A DNA stretch of 64,000 nucleotides, taken from Actinomadura flavalba DSM 45200 (lineage in GTDB: Bacteria; Actinomycetota; Actinomycetes; Streptosporangiales; Streptosporangiaceae). Position 1 is the first letter of the stretch; each line of letters starts with the position of its first letter. Positions 59,889 to 64,000 of the stretch are shown here, piece after piece. Below the pieces are notes generated by a model. The model ran no database searches. It saw only the letters and a list, made by a program, of their open reading frames with translations, and was not told where the DNA came from. A program made the position numbers and the translations under genes. The stretch lies in assembly GCF_000374305.1 (NCBI RefSeq), contig NZ_KB894099.1, positions 124,001 through 188,000 on the forward strand, written 5' to 3'.

Positions 59889-60973
59889 CACGACACCGCC
59901 TGTTCGAGCTCCGGCCGGAGCCGGGTGATGAGGCGGCGGACCGCGTCGGTGACGTCCGCCGGACGTTCCAGCGGAAGGATGTGCCCGGCGTCGGCGAGTT
60001 CGACCAGGTCGGTGCCCGGAAGCGCCTTGGCCAGCGCGCGCCCGTGCTCGGCCGGGGTGAAGCGGTCGGCCTCGGCGACGAGCACCACCGTCGGGACGCG
60101 GGCGAGCGCGTTGAGCGCCGCCAGCTTGTCGTGGCCGGTGAGCGATGGATAGAACTCCGCGATCACGTCGATCGGAGTGGCGCGGATCATCCGTTCGAGG
60201 AAGTCGACCACGGACGGGCTGATCTGCGGGTCGGCGAAGGCCATCCGGCGGGTGATGACGAACGCCAGGTCGCCGCCGACGGCGCGGGCGCGCTCGACGA
60301 GGGCGGCGCGGCGGCCGAGGCCGCGCAGCGTGCCGGGCGTGAGCGGCCGCAGCATCTTGGCGACGGCGAGCGGCAGGCCGAGCGTCATCTCGCGGAGGTC
60401 GCCGGACGAGGTGTTCACCAGGATCGCCCCGACGACCCGGTCGCCGAACAGCTCGGGACGCCGGTCGGCCAGCGCCATGATCGACATCCCGCCCATGGAG
60501 TGCCCGACGAGCAGGACGGGCATCCCGGCCGGGACGGCCGCGCTCAGCACCTTCTCCAAGTCGGCGCCGGTCTGGTCGATCGTGGCGCTGAGCGGGTCGC
60601 TGCGGCCGGACCGGCCGTGGCTGCGCTGGTCCCAGAAGACGAGCCGCAGGTCGCCCGACTCGGCGGCGGCGCGCAGATCGCGCCGCTGGTAGTGCCAGGT
60701 GTGCTGCGTCAGGCAGTAGCCGTGGCAGAACACGACCGCGAGGGCGGCGTCGCCGGGGCCCTCGACCTCGACGTGCAGCGGCAACCCGTCGTCGGCGGTG
60801 ACGGGCACCGTCTCCCCGCTGAGCAGCCCGAACGGCTCGTCGGCCTCGGGGTCGGGCCGCATCCGGACGCGCCCCACGGCGAGGTGCCGCACCCCCATCG
60901 CCGCGCCGACCCCGGCGGCGCCGACGCCCGCGACGATGCCGGCGATGCCCGCCTTCCTGCGCCTGCTGACCAT
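59888..60973 (-). CDS. Alpha/beta hydrolase, membrane-anchored
   Basis: 361 residues from ATG 60973 (AAGGGG upstream; the frame extends to 61102). An N-terminal hydrophobic segment (GIAGIVAGVGAAGVGAAMGV) may anchor or export it. The nucleophile elbow is GHSMGG, the acid lies in VAEADRFTP, and the histidine in ELADAGHILPLE. The oxyanion segment FCHGYCLTQHTWHYQ is present. The substrate is unknown. It sits between alr and tsaE and is probably part of the same operon. Confidence 0.85.
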   Translation of the reverse strand: MVSRRRKAGIAGIVAGVGAAGVGAAMGVRHLAVGRVRMRPDPEADEPFGLLSGETVPVTADDGLPLHVEVEGPGDAALAVVFCHGYCLTQHTWHYQRRDLRAAAESGDLRLVFWDQRSHGRSGRSDPLSATIDQTGADLEKVLSAAVPAGMPVLLVGHSMGGMSIMALADRRPELFGDRVVGAILVNTSSGDLREMTLGLPLAVAKMLRPLTPGTLRGLGRRAALVERARAVGGDLAFVITRRMAFADPQISPSVVDFLERMIRATPIDVIAEFYPSLTGHDKLAALNALARVPTVVLVAEADRFTPAEHGRALAKALPGTDLVELADAGHILPLERPADVTDAVRRLITRLRPELEQAVS

Positions 60974-61098
60974 CCCGGCCCCTTCCCTTCGCATCTTCCG
61001 CACACTGCGACCCGCCCCCGGCGGCATCCCCGCCGCGGCGCCCTTCTCACCCACCGGCCCCGCCCCCGTACGCGCACCCGTCTCCCTGACCGTTCGCC

Positions 61099-62247
61099 TC
61101 ACCCGTCAGCGGCGCCCTCCACGGTGGGGAGGCCCGTGTAGACGCGGGGAACGCGGGCGCCGACGCGGGTGACGATCTCGTAGGAGATGGTGCCGAGCGT
61201 CTCGGCCCATTCCTGCGCGGTGGGCTCGCCGTGGTCGCCGGGCCCGAAGAGGGTGACCTCCGCACCGGCGGCGAGGTCGTCGTCGCCGAGGTCGATGACG
61301 AACTGGTCCATGCAGACGCGGCCCGCGATGCGGCGGCGGCGCCCGGCGGCCAAAATCTCCAGCGTGTTGGAGCCGTGCCGCGGGACGCCGTCACCGTAGC
61401 CCGCCGGGACGACCGCGAGGGTGGTCGCGCGCTCGGTGACGTAGGTGTGCCCGTAGGAGACACCGCTGCCCGCCGGGACGCGCTTGACCAGCGCCGTCTC
61501 GGCGGTGAGCGTCATCGCCGGGCGCAGCCCGAACGTGCCCAGCGCCGGGACGGGCGTGAGGCCGTAGACCGCGATGCCGGGCCGGACCAGGTCGAACCGG
61601 GCCTCGGGCAGCGTGAGCGCCGCCGCCGAATTGGCCAGGTGCCGCACCTCGAACCGCGCCCCGGCCTTCTCCGCCAGCTCGGTCATCTCGGTGAACGCCG
61701 CCACCTGCCGGGCGATCGACGGATGGCCGGGCTCGTCCGCGCACGCGAAGTGCGACATGACGCCCACGACGCGCAGCACCCCGGCGGCCTCGGCCGCGAG
61801 CGCGGCGTCCACCAGGGCGGGCCACTCGGCCGGACCGGTGCCGCCGCGCGACATGCCGGTGTCGGCCTTGAGGTGGACGCGGGCCGGACGCCCGGCGGCG
61901 ACGACGGCCGCGCGCAACTCGTCGATCATCCAGGGGGCGCCGACGGTGAGGTCGAGCCCGGCCGCGACGGCCTCGGCGTACGGTTCGCCCGGCACGCTCA
62001 GCACGACCAGCACCGGCGCCCCGGCCACCCCGGCGGACCGCAGCGCCAGACCCTCGGCGACCCGGGCGACGCCGAGCCACGTCGCGCCGCCCGCGAGCGC
62101 CGCCCGCGCCGCCGGGACGAGCCCGTGCCCGTACGCCTCGGCCTTGACCATCGCCATCACGGCCGCACCGCCCGCCCGCTCGCGCAGCAGCGCGACGTTC
62201 CCGGCGATGGCCCCGAGATCGACGCGGGCCTCTACTGGACTCCTCAT
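61099..62247 (-). CDS. alr: Alanine racemase
   Basis: 382 residues from ATG 62247; a TTG at 62256 is the only other option. Makes D-alanine for peptidoglycan. The PLP lysine is in VMAMVKAEAYGHG (usual KADAYGHG, here Asp to Glu), and the second catalytic residue is the tyrosine of GSGVSYGHTYV. VCMDQFVIDLG is intact. It lies upstream of the hydrolase and tsaE. Confidence 0.96.
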   Translation of the reverse strand: MRSPVEARVDLGAIAGNVALLRERAGGAAVMAMVKAEAYGHGLVPAARAALAGGATWLGVARVAEGLALRSAGVAGAPVLVVLSVPGEPYAEAVAAGLDLTVGAPWMIDELRAAVVAAGRPARVHLKADTGMSRGGTGPAEWPALVDAALAAEAAGVLRVVGVMSHFACADEPGHPSIARQVAAFTEMTELAEKAGARFEVRHLANSAAALTLPEARFDLVRPGIAVYGLTPVPALGTFGLRPAMTLTAETALVKRVPAGSGVSYGHTYVTERATTLAVVPAGYGDGVPRHGSNTLEILAAGRRRRIAGRVCMDQFVIDLGDDDLAAGAEVTLFGPGDHGEPTAQEWAETLGTISYEIVTRVGARVPRVYTGLPTVEGAADG

Positions 62248-62358
62248 GGTCACCAAGTGTGCCCGCCCCCGACACCTGCCCGGGGCGTTCTCCCGACCCT
62301 GTGGATAACTTTCTTCGGACTTCCCGACGTGCGATGACGCGCGCCCGGGGAACCCGCG

Positions 62359-63819
62359 TCAGTCCAGCGTGCGGAAGGCCGCCGGAAGGGACCGGATGAC
62401 GTCGGTGGCGCTGATCGGGCTCTCGCCGGGACCGTCGCCGCCGGCGGCGATCCGGGCCGCGAGACCGTGCAGGTAGGCGCCCGCGGCGGCGGCCTCCAGC
62501 GCGGGCATGCCGCCGCCGAGCAGGGCGCCGATGAGGCCGGACAGGACGTCGCCGGTGCCCGCCGTGGCGAGCCAGGGCGTGCCGGTCGGGTTGACGCGGA
62601 CGGGCCGGTCCTGTTCGGCGACGAGCGTGGTCGAGCCCTTGAGCAGGACGGTCGCGTCCAGCTCGACGGCCGCGCGCCGCGCGAACTCCAGCCGCCGCGC
62701 CTCGATGTGGTCGCGGTCGGCGCCGAGCAGCCGCGCCAGCTCGCCCGCGTGCGGCGTCAGGACGGTCGGCGCCTCCCGGCGCAGCAGGTCGCGGCGGCGG
62801 GACAGGACGGTGAGCCCGTCGGCGTCGACCAGGACGGGCAGCTCGGTGGCGAGCGCCGCCGCGACGATCTCCTCGGCGGCGTCGCCGGTGCCGAGCCCGG
62901 GCCCGACGACCCACGCCTGCACGCGTCCGATCGCGTCGAGCATTCCGGGCCCGCCGCCGAGCACGGACGTGATCGCCTCCGGCCACCGGTTCCGCACCAG
63001 CTCGACGGGGTGCGCGCTGGACGCGAACCGCACCATCCCGGCCCCGGCGTGGACGGCCGCGCCCGTGCACAGGACGGCGGCGCCGGTGTACTCGTCGCCG
63101 CCCGCGACGACGCCGACGACGCCGCGCCGGTACTTGTCGGACTCGGGCCCGGGTTCGGGCGGCCGGACGTCGTCGGGCCGCGCCGCGACGACGTCGGGGT
63201 CGGCCAGGTGGGGCCCGATGCCGATGTCGACGAGTTCGATGACGCCGCAGTACGCGGCGCCGGGGTCGATGAGCAGCCCGGGCTTGTGCGTGCCGAACGT
63301 GACGGTGACGTCGGCGTGCACGGCGGCGCCCTCGACGCGTCCCGACCCGGCGTCGACGCCGGACGGCACGTCGCACGCGACGACGACCCCCGCCGCGAGC
63401 GCGGCCCGCCGGGCGAGCGCGGCGTGCGGTTCGCGCAGGCCCCCGGCGCCGCCGATGCCGGTGAGGCCGTCGATGATGAGGTCGGCGGCGTCGATGGGCG
63501 CGTCGGCGGGCGCGGCGACGCGCCCGCCCGCGGCGCGCAGGGCGGCGAGGCCGCCTTCGTGCGCGGACGATCCGGCCAGCACCGCGACGACCTGCGCGCC
63601 GCGCCCGGCGAGCCGCGCCCCGGCGTACAGAGCGTCGCCGCCGTTGGCGCCGCCGCCGATCAGCAGGACGATCCGCGCCCCGTACACGTGCGGCAGCAGC
63701 CGGGCGCAGACGCCCGCGAGCCCGGCGGCGGCGCGGCGCATCAGCTCGCCGTCCGGTGTGCGGGCCATGAGGGCGCGTTCGGCGGCCCGGACCTTCCCGA
63801 CCTCGTGCGCGTACCGCAT
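62359..63819 (-). CDS. nnr: Bifunctional NAD(P)H-hydrate epimerase/dehydratase
   Basis: 486 residues. An N-terminal YjeF epimerase (IVLLIGGGANGGDALYAGARL; DLIIDGLTGIG; CDVPSGVDA) is fused to a C-terminal ADP/ATP-dependent dehydratase (VLTPHAGELARLLG; ATAGTGDVLSGLIG). It repairs hydrated NADH/NADPH. The start follows the acpS stop by one base, so the two are co-translated. Confidence 0.95.
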   Translation of the reverse strand: MRYAHEVGKVRAAERALMARTPDGELMRRAAAGLAGVCARLLPHVYGARIVLLIGGGANGGDALYAGARLAGRGAQVVAVLAGSSAHEGGLAALRAAGGRVAAPADAPIDAADLIIDGLTGIGGAGGLREPHAALARRAALAAGVVVACDVPSGVDAGSGRVEGAAVHADVTVTFGTHKPGLLIDPGAAYCGVIELVDIGIGPHLADPDVVAARPDDVRPPEPGPESDKYRRGVVGVVAGGDEYTGAAVLCTGAAVHAGAGMVRFASSAHPVELVRNRWPEAITSVLGGGPGMLDAIGRVQAWVVGPGLGTGDAAEEIVAAALATELPVLVDADGLTVLSRRRDLLRREAPTVLTPHAGELARLLGADRDHIEARRLEFARRAAVELDATVLLKGSTTLVAEQDRPVRVNPTGTPWLATAGTGDVLSGLIGALLGGGMPALEAAAAGAYLHGLAARIAAGGDGPGESPISATDVIRSLPAAFRTLD

Positions 63820-63820
63820 C

Positions 63821-64000
63821 TCACGCCCCCCGCTTCGTCTGGCGCGCCTCGGCGATCACGACCGCCGTGGCGATGCCCCCGTCATGGCTGAGCGAGACGT
63901 GCCAGTCGGTGACGCCGCGGGCGGCGGCGGCCGACGCGACCGTCCCGGTCACGTGCAGCGTGGGCGGACCTCCGGCGGCCCGGCGGATCTCGGCGTCGGT
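63821..64000 (-). CDS. acpS: Holo-[acyl-carrier-protein] synthase, C-terminal part
   Basis: Only the last 59 residues are inside the window. The frame reads TDAEIRRAAGGPPTLHVTG and then the AcpS ending DWHVSLSHDGGIATAVVIAE. AcpS attaches 4'-phosphopantetheine to acyl carrier protein. The remainder lies beyond 64000. Confidence 0.9.
   Translation of the reverse strand, partial: TDAEIRRAAGGPPTLHVTGTVASAAAARGVTDWHVSLSHDGGIATAVVIAEARQTKRGA

Overview
The window is very GC-rich, gene-dense DNA from a filamentous-type actinomycete. The relationships I recognise point to the Thermomonosporaceae/Actinomadura neighbourhood, but this is inferred from gene content and not proven. Support for an actinomycete comes from a Nur-like Fur regulator beside ygfZ, a MurT/GatD pair, GuaB3 next to GuaB, a ShbA/SigD-type sigma factor with an RsdA-like anti-sigma, a GroEL1 with a His-rich tail behind a CIRCE operator, and many GTG starts. 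No rRNA, tRNA, CRISPR array or complete insertion sequence was seen.

Region 1 (1-16 kb): the 3' part of a DHA2-type exporter; a BlaI/M56 regulatory pair divergent from cydAB across three 10-bp palindromes at 15-bp spacing; two CNNM/CBS membrane proteins; a PLP decarboxylase; an SGNH lipoprotein; an XRE regulator, HbhA-like coiled coil and DUF2516 set in the order known from Mycobacterium (Rv0474-Rv0476); a YpfJ-type metalloprotease; a DUF2207 protein; and two related small membrane proteins on either side of a CynX-type transporter.

Region 2 (16-33.7 kb): asparaginase and BKACE genes, dtd, a TPR protein, a VOC protein divergent from a TetR regulator over two operators, ygfZ and a nur-like gene. 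Next comes a compact, strongly structured RNA locus with a 13-codon reading frame behind an almost full-length anti-SD match. It is followed by a nitrobindin-like protein, DsrE, murT-gatD, two paralogous zinc-ribbon membrane proteins, a HerA-like ATPase, a small secreted protein, and an Rpn-like nuclease gene followed by a tandem copy of its own 3' end.

Region 3 (33.7-64 kb): the conserved actinobacterial block guaB3-guaB-DUF5319 ... rsdA-sigma ... groEL-groES ... tsaD-rimI-tsaB ... tsaE ... alr-nnr-acpS, colinear with M. tuberculosis Rv3410c-Rv3433c as remembered. It is interrupted by accessory material: a SARP/AfsR-like regulator with a divergent exporter and a two-gene membrane cassette (37-43.8 kb); a methyltransferase, a coiled-coil protein and a phosphotransferase (47.7-52 kb); two strand-asymmetric low-complexity islands (52.0-53.0 and 55.2-55.7 kb); and a 1185-residue repeat-rich membrane protein between tsaB and tsaE.

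The features I would look at first are the structured RNA/short ORF beside nur (22.7-22.9 kb), the paired low-complexity islands with a shared 17-bp junction, the heptad-to-undecad coiled-coil protein, the repeat-rich protein inside the tsa locus, and the BlaI-type control of cydAB.
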